DNA of 35,692 nt from Solirubrobacteraceae bacterium (lineage in GTDB: Bacteria; Actinomycetota; Thermoleophilia; Solirubrobacterales; Solirubrobacteraceae). Position 1 is the stretch's first letter; every line of letters starts with the position of its first letter. The notes under the pieces are model-generated. The model had not been told where the DNA came from. It did not search any database and saw only the letters and a program-made list of their open reading frames with translations. The position numbers and the translations under genes were made by a program. The stretch covers positions 1 through 35,692 of the forward strand of contig JADGIB010000002.1 in the NCBI GenBank assembly GCA_019683665.1, in the 5' to 3' direction. This document shows positions 14,119 through 22,244 of this stretch, in pieces.

Positions 14119-14891
14119 CGCTGGCACCCCGGACACCAGAACGTCGTGCGGTTGTCGTCGCCCATCCCGCGCGCGGCGATCGGCGTGCCGCAGCGCGGGC
14201 ACGGCCGGCCGGCGCGGTCGTAGACCTGGACGTCGCGGGCCGCGAACCCGTCGAGCGCGGAGCGCTGCATCCGCGGGCGGGTCGCGCGGACGATCGCCAG
14301 CGCCTCCTCGTCGCTCACCCGCCCGGTCGGGCGCCACGGGTCGATCCCGGCCGCGAAGCAGCCCTCGGCCTTCCACAGGTTCCCGATCCCGGCGATCGTC
14401 CGCTGGTCCAGGAGCGCGTCGCCGATCGGGCGGGTCGGGTCGTCGGCGCGCAGCCGGGCCAGGAAGCCGCGCTCGTCGAGCTCGGGGGCGAGGATGTCGG
14501 GGCCGAGGCGGGCGATGCGCGGGTCGGTGCGGGTGCGCGCCTCGGTCATCAGCTCGAGGACCGGCCCGTCGAACTGGACCGCCTCGCCGCCGCGGGCGCG
14601 CGCGACGAGCCAGGCCCGCCGCGGCGCGCGGCGCCATCGCTCACCGGCCGCGTACACGCCCCACGCGCCGGTCATCCGCAGGTGCGAGTGGATGACGAGG
14701 CCGCCCTCGAAGCGGACGAACAGGTGCTTGCCGTACGGGTCGACCGACGTGACCGCCTGCCCGGCCAGCCGCTGCGGCCAGCGGTCGCCGCGCAGGCGCG
14801 GGTGCGGCGTGAGCAGCTCGTCGGGCACGGTGCCCTGCAGGAGCGGGCGCAGCCGGTTGGCCGCGTGGTGGATGGTGTCGCCCTCGGGCAT
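14115..14891 (-). CDS. nei: Fpg/Nei family DNA glycosylase (endonuclease VIII type)
   Basis: 258 residues. It starts MPEGDTIHHAANRL: Pro2 is the Schiff-base nucleophile and Glu3 the catalytic acid; the EGDTI context is the Nei rather than Fpg branch. Lys55 sits in GKHLFVRF, and the H2TH region includes the ALLDQRTIAGIGN run. The C-terminal zinc finger has Cys231, Cys234, Cys253 and Cys256. It removes oxidised bases and cuts the abasic strand. It follows lhr by 26 bases; lhr and nei are also neighbours in Mycobacterium tuberculosis. The open frame continues back through lhr, but the MPEG start is unmistakable. TACCCT 12 bases upstream may be an extra promoter. Confidence 0.95.
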   Translation of the reverse strand: MPEGDTIHHAANRLRPLLQGTVPDELLTPHPRLRGDRWPQRLAGQAVTSVDPYGKHLFVRFEGGLVIHSHLRMTGAWGVYAAGERWRRAPRRAWLVARARGGEAVQFDGPVLELMTEARTRTDPRIARLGPDILAPELDERGFLARLRADDPTRPIGDALLDQRTIAGIGNLWKAEGCFAAGIDPWRPTGRVSDEEALAIVRATRPRMQRSALDGFAARDVQVYDRAGRPCPRCGTPIAARGMGDDNRTTFWCPGCQR

Positions 14892-14917
14892 TCCCCGCCG
14901 CCGAGGGTACGCGGCGG

Positions 14918-17900
14918 CTACGCGCTCAGGGTGAGCCGGCGCGGCCCCGGCCGGAAGCCGAGCTCGATGAGGACCGGCTCCATCTCGCTGCCGACGACCG
15001 GCTCGCCGTCGACCTTCTCCAGCGACAGGCGCCCGCCGCGGCCGGCGCGGACGAAGTCGGCCAGCGCCTCCAGGGCGGGCCGCACGCGCGGGTCGTCGCG
15101 GTCGGTGAGGATCTGCAGGCCGCGCCCGCCCTTCTCGACGAACACGACCGGCTCCGCGCCGGCGAGGACGACGTAGGCGCCGCGGACGCGGCGGGCGCGC
15201 GGCGCGCTCTCGCCGTCGCGGCGCGGCCACGGCAGCGCCGCCCCGTACGGCTGGGCGGGGTCGGTGGCGGCGAGCACGAGCGGGGCCGCCTCCTCGGCCT
15301 GGCGCTGGGCCCGCAGCCGCTCGACCGCGCCCGGCAGCGCGAACTGGGCGCCGCCGAGGCCCTCGACGAAGTAGCCGCGCCGGCAGACGCCGAGCGTCTC
15401 GAGGTTCGAGAGCGCGTCGTAGAGCGTCGAGAAGCCGCCGGGGATCCCCTCGGCCAGGACCTGCTCGCGGGTGACGATCCCGTAGCGCTCGAGCAGCAGC
15501 TCGGCCAGCGTGCGCCGCCACGCGCCCGGCTCGGGCCGGGTGCGGAAGATCGTCGAGGTCAGCGACCAGCGGCCCTGGACGGTCGGGGCGGCGCCGCGGC
15601 GGCGGGCGCCGAAGCGCCGGGCGGCGGCCCGCGTCGGCTGGGCGGCCCGCTGGGCGCGGGCGAGCGTGAGGCGCGGCGCGCGCAGCGGCGCCCAGGCGTC
15701 GTTCGTCACCTCGCCGGACCAGACGAGGTCCCACAGCGCCTCCTGGACCTCCTCGGGCGCGAACGGCAGGTCGGCGAGCAGGTCGGTGAAGAAGCAGGGC
15801 GCGGCGGCGATCCGCTCGCGCACGGCGACGTGGACGGGCTCGCCGGGGCCGGCCGGCTCGGCGAGGCGCTCCCACCCGCCGGGCGGGCCGATCGCCTCGG
15901 CGTCCTCGCGGAAGTAGAGGGCGACCTTCCCGGTCGTGCGCCCGAGCGACCCGGCGCCGACCCAGACGATCTCCCCGGCCGCGCACAGCTGGTCCATCCA
16001 GGCGGGCGAGTAGGCGCCGACGCGGCGGGGCAGCACGTCGCGCTCCCACACCTCGGCGGGCAGCGCGAGCCCCTGGAGCGGGACGAGCGCCTCGCGCAGC
16101 CGGTCGACGCCGGCGCCGGCGGCCGGGTGGCGGTCGACGCCCTGCCAGGAGGGCAGGAAGGCGGCGAGCTCGCGCTGGTCGGCCGGCTCGATCTCCCGGC
16201 GCAGGACGGCGAGCGACGCGCGCCGCAGCCGCCGCAGCACCTCGGGGTCGCACCACTCGCGCTCGGTGCCGCCGGGGCGCAGCTCGCCGCGGACGAGCTC
16301 GCCGCGCGCCTCGAGCTCGCGCAGGGCCGGCTCGACGTCGACCCGGTAGCGGGCGCGCAGCTCGGCCGTCGTGAACGGGCCGTGGGTGCGCGCCCAGCGG
16401 GCGACGAGCGTGCGCAGCGCGTGCTCGACGTCGGCGGTGAACGCGGCCGGCAGCCCGCCGGGCGGGACGACGCCGAGCGCGTCGCGGTAGAGCCCGGCGT
16501 CGTCGGCGGCGATCCAGCGCTCCTCGCCGCCGACGCGGACGCGCACGGCGCGCCGCTCGCCCTCGAGCGCCTCGAGCATCGCGGCCGCGTCGAGGTCGGG
16601 CAGGACGCGCTCGCGCACCTCGGCGTCGGTGAGGTCGCCGACGCGGCGCAGGACGTCGGCGAGCGCGTCGCGCGAGGCCGCCCGCGTCCGCGGCGAGCGG
16701 TGCTGGAGGTCGTCCTCGACCTGGGCCAGCGCGCCGGCGTCGATGAGGTCGCGCAGCTCCTCCTGGCCGAGCAGCTCGCGCAGGAGGTCGCGGTCGAGCG
16801 AGAGCGCGGCCGCCCGCCGCTCGGCGTTCGGCGTGTCGCCCTCGTACATGTACGTCGCGACGTAGTCGAACAGCAGCGACGACGCGTACGGCGAGGCGGT
16901 CGGCGTCTCGACCTCGACGAGCGACAGCTCGCGGCGATGCAGCGCGGTCAGCAGCTCGACGAGGCCGGGCAGGTCGAGGACGTCGCGCAGGCACTCGCGG
17001 TACGTCTCGAGGACGATCGGGAAGTCGGCGTAGCGCTTGGCCACCTCCAGCAGCGACTGCGCCTTCAGCCGCTGCTGCCACAGCGGGGTGCGCCGGCCCG
17101 GGCGGGCGCGCGGGATGAGCAGCGCCCGGCCCGCGTTCTCGCGGAAGCGGGCGCCGAACAGGGCCGACGCCCCGAGCTCGGCGACGACGAGGTCCTCGAT
17201 CTCGTCGGGCTCGACGAGGACGAGCTCGGCGCTCGGCGGCTCGTCGGCGTCGGGGAGGTGGACGATGATCCCGTCGTCGGACCAGATCGCGTCCGACTCC
17301 AGCCCGTACACGTCGCGGATGCGGGCGCTCAGCGCCAGCGACCAGGCGGCGTGGACCCGCCCGCCGTAGGGGGACAGGACGCACAGGCGCCAGTCGCCGA
17401 TCTCGTCGCGGAAGCGCTCGACGACGATCGTGCGGTCGCTGGGGACGACCCGGGTCGCGGCCTGCTGCTCGCGCAGGAAGTCGAGGAGGTTCTTCGCCGC
17501 GAGCGGGTCGAGGTCGTAGTCGCGCTCGAGCACCTCGGCGGGCTGGTCGACGGCCCAGCGCGCGAAGGCGCCGATCTCGATCCCCAGCTCCTTCGGGCGC
17601 CCGACGCCGTCGCCCCGCCAGAACGGCACCGCGGCCGGGACCCCGGGGGCGGGGGTGACGACGACGCGGTCGCGCTGGATCTCCTCGATCCGCCACGACG
17701 AGGCGCCGAGCAGGAACGTCTGGCCGGGGCGCGCCTCGTAGACCATCTCCTCGTCGAGCTCGCCGACCCGGCGCCCGTCGGGGAGCGTGACCGCGTAGAG
17801 CCCCCGGTCGGGGATCGTGCCCGCGTTCGTGATCGCGAGCTGGCGGGCGCCGCGGCGGGCGCGGATCGTCCCGCCGACGCGGTCCCAGACGATCCGGGGG

Positions 17901-19312
17901 CGCAGCTCGCCGAACTCGGCCGACGGGTAGCGGCCGTCGAGCATGTCGAGGACGTTCTCCAACAGGGTGCGCGGCAGCTCCGCGTACGAGTGGGTGCGGG
18001 TGACGAGCGCGTGGAGGTCGTCGACGGCGACCGGCTCGTCCTCGGGGGCGGAGGCGGCGATCGCGACGATCTGCTGCGCGAGGACGTCGAGCGCGTTGCG
18101 CGGCACGACGGTCGGCTCGATCCGCCCCTCGCGCATGAGCTTCGCGACGACCGCGCACTCGAGCAGGTCGCTGCGGAACTTCGGGAAGATCCGGCCCTTG
18201 CTGACGTCGCCGACGTTGTGGCCGGCGCGGCCGATGCGCTGCAGGCCGCGGGCGACGGACTTCGGCGACTCGACCTGGAGGACGAGGTCGACGGCGCCCA
18301 TGTCGATCCCGAGCTCCAGCGACGAGGTCGCCACCAGGCACGGCAGCTCGCCCGCCTTCAGCATCTCCTCGACGACCGTCCGCTCCTCGCGCGCGAGCGA
18401 GCCGTGGTGGGCGCGGGCGAGGTCCTCGCCGGCGAGCTCGTTGAGGCGCAGGGCGAGGCGCTCGGCGCCGCGGCGGTTGTTGACGAAGATGATCGTCGAG
18501 CGGTGCGCCCGGACGAGCTCCAGCAGCTGCGGGTACATCGCCGGCCAGATCGAGCGGCGGGTCGCCTCCTGGCCGGTGCCGTCGAGCGGGTCGAGGACGA
18601 CGCCGGCGTCCGGCTCGACCATCGACTCGACCGGCACCTGGATCCTCAGGTCCAGCGGCTTGCGGACCCCGGCGTCGATGACCCGGCAGGTGCGCCGCGG
18701 CCCGACGAGGAAGCGGCCGATCTCCTCGAGCGGGCTCTGCGTCGCGCTCAGCCCGATCCGCTGGACGGACTCGCGGTCGGAGGCCGCCTCCAGGCGCTCG
18801 AGCGTGAGCGCGAGGTGCGCGCCGCGCTTCGTCGAGGCGACGGCGTGGATCTCGTCGACGATGACCGCCTCGACGGCGCGCAGCATCTCCCGCGCCTGCG
18901 AGGTGAGGATGAGGTAGAGCGACTCGGGGGTCGTGATGAGGATGTCCGGCGGGTGGCGGCGCATCGCCGCGCGCTCGCGCTGCGGCGTGTCCCCGGTGCG
19001 CAGCCCGACGCGCAGGTCGGCCCCGATCCCGCGCAGCGGCGCGCGCAGGTTGCGCTCGACGTCGTAGGAGAGCGCCTTCAGCGGCGAGACGTAGACGAGC
19101 CGGGTGGCGCCGGGGTTCGGCTCCTGGGCGAGCCTGTCCAGGCCCCACAGGAACGCGGCGAGCGTCTTGCCCGAGCCGGTCGGCGCCGACAGCAGCACGT
19201 GCTCGCCCGACGCGATCGCCGGCCACGCCTGTGCCTGCGCGGGGGTCGGCGCCTCGAACGCCGCGGCGAACCACTCGCGGACCCGGGGGGAGAAGTGGGC
19301 GAGCGCGTCCAC
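14918..19312 (-). CDS. lhr: Large Lhr-type superfamily 2 DNA helicase
   Basis: 1464 residues. The core has motif I APTGSGKT (43-50), PLKAL, TTPESLYL, the DEIH box (153-156), a second RecA domain with SLELGID and motif VI QRIGRAGH, then a winged helix and the Lhr-specific middle region. The long C-terminal half (about residues 860-1464) matches the extended mycobacterial Lhr layout and includes winged-helix-like and beta segments. Lhr is a 3'-5' ATP-dependent translocase that unwinds RNA:DNA and DNA duplexes and is linked to DNA-damage responses. GTG start with TACCCT ending 6 bases upstream. First gene of the lhr-nei-phosphodiesterase group. Confidence 0.96.
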   Translation of the reverse strand: MDALAHFSPRVREWFAAAFEAPTPAQAQAWPAIASGEHVLLSAPTGSGKTLAAFLWGLDRLAQEPNPGATRLVYVSPLKALSYDVERNLRAPLRGIGADLRVGLRTGDTPQRERAAMRRHPPDILITTPESLYLILTSQAREMLRAVEAVIVDEIHAVASTKRGAHLALTLERLEAASDRESVQRIGLSATQSPLEEIGRFLVGPRRTCRVIDAGVRKPLDLRIQVPVESMVEPDAGVVLDPLDGTGQEATRRSIWPAMYPQLLELVRAHRSTIIFVNNRRGAERLALRLNELAGEDLARAHHGSLAREERTVVEEMLKAGELPCLVATSSLELGIDMGAVDLVLQVESPKSVARGLQRIGRAGHNVGDVSKGRIFPKFRSDLLECAVVAKLMREGRIEPTVVPRNALDVLAQQIVAIAASAPEDEPVAVDDLHALVTRTHSYAELPRTLLENVLDMLDGRYPSAEFGELRPRIVWDRVGGTIRARRGARQLAITNAGTIPDRGLYAVTLPDGRRVGELDEEMVYEARPGQTFLLGASSWRIEEIQRDRVVVTPAPGVPAAVPFWRGDGVGRPKELGIEIGAFARWAVDQPAEVLERDYDLDPLAAKNLLDFLREQQAATRVVPSDRTIVVERFRDEIGDWRLCVLSPYGGRVHAAWSLALSARIRDVYGLESDAIWSDDGIIVHLPDADEPPSAELVLVEPDEIEDLVVAELGASALFGARFRENAGRALLIPRARPGRRTPLWQQRLKAQSLLEVAKRYADFPIVLETYRECLRDVLDLPGLVELLTALHRRELSLVEVETPTASPYASSLLFDYVATYMYEGDTPNAERRAAALSLDRDLLRELLGQEELRDLIDAGALAQVEDDLQHRSPRTRAASRDALADVLRRVGDLTDAEVRERVLPDLDAAAMLEALEGERRAVRVRVGGEERWIAADDAGLYRDALGVVPPGGLPAAFTADVEHALRTLVARWARTHGPFTTAELRARYRVDVEPALRELEARGELVRGELRPGGTEREWCDPEVLRRLRRASLAVLRREIEPADQRELAAFLPSWQGVDRHPAAGAGVDRLREALVPLQGLALPAEVWERDVLPRRVGAYSPAWMDQLCAAGEIVWVGAGSLGRTTGKVALYFREDAEAIGPPGGWERLAEPAGPGEPVHVAVRERIAAAPCFFTDLLADLPFAPEEVQEALWDLVWSGEVTNDAWAPLRAPRLTLARAQRAAQPTRAAARRFGARRRGAAPTVQGRWSLTSTIFRTRPEPGAWRRTLAELLLERYGIVTREQVLAEGIPGGFSTLYDALSNLETLGVCRRGYFVEGLGGAQFALPGAVERLRAQRQAEEAAPLVLAATDPAQPYGAALPWPRRDGESAPRARRVRGAYVVLAGAEPVVFVEKGGRGLQILTDRDDPRVRPALEALADFVRAGRGGRLSLEKVDGEPVVGSEMEPVLIELGFRPGPRRLTLSA

Positions 19313-19318
19313 GACCCA

Positions 19319-19324
19319 AGGGTA
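19319..19324 (-). promoter_or_regulatory. -10 box of lhr
   Basis: TACCCT on the minus strand, ending 6 bases before the GTG at 19312: leaderless spacing. The UDG terminator hairpin lies immediately upstream. Confidence 0.55.
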
Positions 19325-19331
19325 CGCCCGG

Positions 19332-19354
19332 GCCGCCCCGGTCCTCGGGGCGGC
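19332..19354 (-). terminator. Terminator hairpin after the UDG gene
   Basis: GCCGCCCCG and CGGGGCGGC form a perfect 9-bp stem around a 5-base loop, between the UDG stop (19362) and the lhr promoter. No T-run. It separates the TetR-UDG unit from the lhr group. Confidence 0.55.
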
Positions 19355-19361
19355 TCGCGGG

Positions 19362-20120
19362 TCACGCGCACCCGCCGGGCCCGGCCGCGCACGGCGCGGG
19401 CCTGCCGGACGCCGAGCGCCTCGCGATCGCGCGCGCCCGCGCGAACACCGCGTCGGTCATCTCCTCGGTGAGCACGCCGGTGAACGTGTTCTGCTGGGAG
19501 ACGTGGTAGCAGCCGAGCAGCGTGCGGCCGGCGACCTCGACCTCGGCGCCGTGGGCGAAGCGCGGCTTGGGCCGCACCGGGCCGAGGATGCGCAGCGCCG
19601 CGTCCCAGGCGAACGCGCCGAGGCAGACGATCACCCGCACGTTCGGCAGCAGCGCCAGCTCCTCGCGGGCGAACGGCAGGCAGCGGTCGCGCTCGTCGGG
19701 CGTCGGCTTGTTCGCCGGCGGCGCGCAGCGCACCGCGGCGGCGATCCACATGTCGCGCAGGCGCAGCCCGTCGTCGACCGACACCGACGTCGGCTGGTTG
19801 GCGAAGCCGGTGCGGTGCAGCGACGCGTACAGCCAGTCGCCGGAGCGGTCGCCGGTGAACACGCGCCCGGTGCGGTTCGCGCCGTGGGCGGCGGGCGCCA
19901 GCCCGAGCACGAGCACGCGCGCCTGCGGGTCGCCGAAGCCGGGCACCGGCCGCCCCCAGTACGTCCAGTCGGCGAACGCGGCCCGCTTGACCCGCGCCAC
20001 CTCCTCGCGCCACGCGACGAGGCGCGGGCAGGCGCGGCATGCGACGATCCGCGCCTCGAGCTCGGCCAGCGACGCCGCGGGGGCGGGCGCGGCCGGCGGG
20101 TCCGCCGGGGCGCCCGCCAT
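19362..20120 (-). CDS. Uracil-DNA glycosylase, family 5 (UdgB)-like
   Basis: 252 residues from the ATG at 20120 (a GTG codon directly precedes it). Motif A reads GLAPAAHGANRTG (73-85), lacking the polar catalytic Asp/Asn of families 1 and 4, which is the family-5 hallmark; motif B is HVSQQNTFTG (206-215). Cys28, Cys31, Cys132 and Cys147 are placed to hold a 4Fe-4S cluster. It removes uracil, and in family 5 often hypoxanthine, from DNA. The start overlaps the TetR stop (TGATG), so expression is coupled to the regulator. The C-terminal tail (GRPAPCAAGPGGCA) is low-complexity. Confidence 0.92.
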   Translation of the reverse strand: MAGAPADPPAAPAPAASLAELEARIVACRACPRLVAWREEVARVKRAAFADWTYWGRPVPGFGDPQARVLVLGLAPAAHGANRTGRVFTGDRSGDWLYASLHRTGFANQPTSVSVDDGLRLRDMWIAAAVRCAPPANKPTPDERDRCLPFAREELALLPNVRVIVCLGAFAWDAALRILGPVRPKPRFAHGAEVEVAGRTLLGCYHVSQQNTFTGVLTEEMTDAVFARARAIARRSASGRPAPCAAGPGGCA

Positions 20121-20755
20121 CACTGCGGCTCGCGGAGCAGCCCGAGCGCGAGGCGCTCGATCACCGGCTCCAGGTCCATCAGCGACGGCGGGATCCCGAG
20201 GCGCAGCTGCCGGGAGGCGAGCTCGACGACCGCGCCGACGATCGCGTGCGCGTCGTGCTCTTGGAAGCGCCGCGTCCCGTGGCGCCGGTGGGCGGTCGCG
20301 TTCTCGGCGTCGATGAGCGACGCGAAGTGCTCGAGCATCGCGTCGCGGCGCTCGACCGCCCGCGGCCCGGCCCCGATGATCTCCACGAGCAGCGTCTGGG
20401 CGCGGTCGGGGTGCTCGGCCAGCGTCTCCAGGAACGCCCGCCCGCCGGCGCGGATCTGCGCGCCCGGCTCCTCCGGCACCTGGCTCGTCGCCTTCGCCAT
20501 CCGCTCGGCCAGCAGCGCGGCGGACGCGTCGAAGACGGCGATGATCGCGTCCTCCTTGTTCGTGAAGTGCTCGTAGAAGGTCGCCTTCGACATGCCGGCC
20601 TCGCGCGCGATCGCCTCGGCCGTCGCCTTCGCGTAGCCCTCGCGCGCGAAGACCGCCGCCGCCGCGTTCAGCAGCCGCTCGCGCTGGACCTCGAGGCGCA
20701 CCTCGAGCGGCGGGGCGTGGCGCCCGCGCGGGATCGGGACCGGCGAGGAGGACAC
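20120..20755 (-). CDS. TetR/AcrR family transcriptional regulator
   Basis: 211 residues. N-terminal helix-turn-helix at about 28-75 (RLLNAAAAVFAREGYAKATAEAIAREAGMSKATFYEHFTNKEDAI, read in segments), followed by an all-helical ligand/dimerisation domain. I choose the GTG at 20755 because TACACT lies 9 bases before it and the 43 residues upstream look like shadow sequence crossing the divergent lipoprotein start. The stop overlaps the UDG start, so it is co-expressed with the glycosylase; it diverges from a lipoprotein gene 49 bases away. Targets probably include its own promoter. Confidence 0.93.
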   Translation of the reverse strand: MSSSPVPIPRGRHAPPLEVRLEVQRERLLNAAAAVFAREGYAKATAEAIAREAGMSKATFYEHFTNKEDAIIAVFDASAALLAERMAKATSQVPEEPGAQIRAGGRAFLETLAEHPDRAQTLLVEIIGAGPRAVERRDAMLEHFASLIDAENATAHRRHGTRRFQEHDAHAIVGAVVELASRQLRLGIPPSLMDLEPVIERLALGLLREPQ

Positions 20756-20764
20756 GGCGTCCCG

Positions 20765-20770
20765 AGTGTA
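20765..20770 (-). promoter_or_regulatory. -10 box of the tetR-type gene
   Basis: TACACT on the minus strand, 9 bases before the GTG at 20755. It faces TACGCT at 20792-20797 across a 49-base divergent region where an operator would be expected; I see no clear palindrome. Confidence 0.45.
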
Positions 20771-20791
20771 GGGCGGCGCGACCCGATCGAA

Positions 20792-20797
20792 TACGCT
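20792..20797 (+). promoter_or_regulatory. -10 box of the 20805 lipoprotein gene
   Basis: TACGCT, ending 7 bases before the GTG at 20805: leaderless spacing. Confidence 0.5.
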
Positions 20798-20804
20798 GCG
20801 GGCC

Positions 20805-21221
20805 GTGCGCACCGCCGTCCTCGCCTCCGCCGCCGCCGTGGCCGCGCTCGTCGCGGGCTGCGCCGGCCAGCAGACCTCGAACAACGCCGACGACTACAGC
20901 GGCGAGCAGAAGGCCGTCGCCCAGGTGATCGACGACCTCGCCGAGGCGGGCATGAAGGGCGAGGCCGGCGACATCTGCAACACGCTCTTCACCTCCGAGC
21001 TGGCCGACGCCCTCAACCAGGACAACCGCAACTGCCGGGACGCGGTCTCCGACCAGCTCGAGGACGCCAGCAGCTTCAGCCTCGACGTCGAGCGCATCGA
21101 GGTCTCGGGCGACACGGCGACCGCCGTCGTCCGCTCGGACTTCGACGGCACCGAGGAGCCGCGCACGCTCCGCTTCCAGAAGGTCAACGACACCTGGCGG
21201 ATCGCCGGCCTCGGCGGCTGA
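20805..21221 (+). CDS. Small lipoprotein of unknown function
   Basis: 138 residues. Lipoprotein signal with lipobox LVAGC (Cys19). The mature part is acidic, with a helix-rich first half (SGEQKAVAQVIDDLAEAGMKGEAGDICNTLFTSELADAL) containing two cysteines (Cys in GDICNT and NRNCRD) and a strand-rich second half ending in VVRSDFDGTEEPRTLRFQKVNDTWRIAGLGG. This layout resembles small NTF2-like/DUF4878-type exported proteins, but I do not claim a family. GTG start, TACGCT promoter, divergent from TetR. Confidence 0.8.
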   Translation: MRTAVLASAAAVAALVAGCAGQQTSNNADDYSGEQKAVAQVIDDLAEAGMKGEAGDICNTLFTSELADALNQDNRNCRDAVSDQLEDASSFSLDVERIEVSGDTATAVVRSDFDGTEEPRTLRFQKVNDTWRIAGLGG

Positions 21222-21243
21222 GCGGCGCGGCCCCGCGCGCCGC
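21222..21243. terminator. Stem-loop between convergent lipoprotein and rmlB genes
   Basis: GCGGCGCG (21222-21229) and CGCGCCGC (21236-21243) form an 8-bp perfect stem with a 6-base loop in the 27-base convergent gap. No T-run. Probable bidirectional terminator. Confidence 0.5.
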
Positions 21244-21248
21244 GCCCG

Positions 21249-22244
21249 CTACGACAGCCTGCGCCCGTACTGGCGCTCGTAATACTCGCGGTACTCGCCG
21301 GAGCGGATCGGCTCCCACCAGTCCCGGCGCTCGCGGTACCACTGGACGGTCCGCTCCAGGCCCTCCTCGAAGCGCACCTGCGCCTCCCAGCCGAGCGCGC
21401 GGATCTTCTCCGACGCGAGGCTGTAGCGGCGGTCGTGGCCCGGGCGGTCGGCGACGTACTCGATGATCGACGGGTCGGCGCCGGTCAGCTCGACGATCCG
21501 CTTGACGACCTCGATGTTCGGGCACTCGTCGGGGCCGCCGACGTTGTAGACCTCGCCCGGCGTCCCGTGCGCGAGGACGTGGCCGATGCCGCGGCCGAAG
21601 TCCTCGACGTAGAGCCAGTTGCGCACCTGCATCCCGTCGCCGTAGACCGGCAGCGGGTCGCCGTGCAGGGCGTTGAGGATCATCAGCGGGATGAGCTTCT
21701 CCGGGTACTGGTACGGCCCGTAGTTGTTCGACCCGCGGCAGATGAGCGCCGGCAGCCCGTAGGTGTGGAAGTAGCTGAGGACGAGGAGGTCCGCCCCCGC
21801 CTTCGACGCGCTGTACGGGCTGGACGGGACGATCGGCGACTCCTCGGTGAACGAGCCGACCTCGATCGAGCCGTAGACCTCGTCGGTCGAGATCTGCACG
21901 TAGCGCTCGACCTCGTGGCGGCGCGCCGCCTCCAGCAGCTGGTACGTGCCCTGGCCGTTGGTCGTGATGAACGCGTCCGGCTCGGCGATCGAGCGGTCGA
22001 CGTGCGTCTCGGCCGCGAAGTTCACGATCGCGTCGACGCCGTCGCCGATCGCCTCGTCGACCGCCTCGCGGTCGGCGATGTCGCCGACGACGAGCGGCAC
22101 CTCGGGCAGGTCGGCCAGGTTCTCGCGCCGGCCCGCGTACGTGAGCTTGTCGAGCACGACGACCTCGTCGCCGTGGTCGCGCACGCGCAGGCGCACGAAG
22201 TTGGAGCCGATGAAGCCGGCCCCGCCGCAGACGAGCAGCCTCAT
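21249..22244 (-). CDS. rmlB: dTDP-glucose 4,6-dehydratase RmlB
   Basis: 331-residue extended SDR. NAD-binding GGAGFIG (7-13), active-site STDEVYG (119-125; Asp121 and Glu122), Tyr144 and Lys148 in YSASK, and the RGSNNYGPYQYPEKLIP stretch typical of RmlB. It converts dTDP-glucose to dTDP-4-keto-6-deoxyglucose. The ATG overlaps the rmlD stop (ATGA at 22241-22244). Last gene of the operon. Confidence 0.96.
   Translation of the reverse strand: MRLLVCGGAGFIGSNFVRLRVRDHGDEVVVLDKLTYAGRRENLADLPEVPLVVGDIADREAVDEAIGDGVDAIVNFAAETHVDRSIAEPDAFITTNGQGTYQLLEAARRHEVERYVQISTDEVYGSIEVGSFTEESPIVPSSPYSASKAGADLLVLSYFHTYGLPALICRGSNNYGPYQYPEKLIPLMILNALHGDPLPVYGDGMQVRNWLYVEDFGRGIGHVLAHGTPGEVYNVGGPDECPNIEVVKRIVELTGADPSIIEYVADRPGHDRRYSLASEKIRALGWEAQVRFEEGLERTVQWYRERRDWWEPIRSGEYREYYERQYGRRLS

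Noticed and set aside
14115..19319. One 1734-residue open frame covering nei and all of lhr, suggesting a fusion.
   Set aside because: Only the last 258 codons (MPEGDT onward) resemble a protein; the rest is Arg/Pro-rich shadow of lhr, which is in a different frame with all helicase motifs.
15830..19471. A 1213-residue open frame antisense to lhr.
   Set aside because: Its composition (Arg, Asp, Val, Gly repeats) is the usual antisense image of a high-GC gene, with no domain, plausible start or ribosome site.
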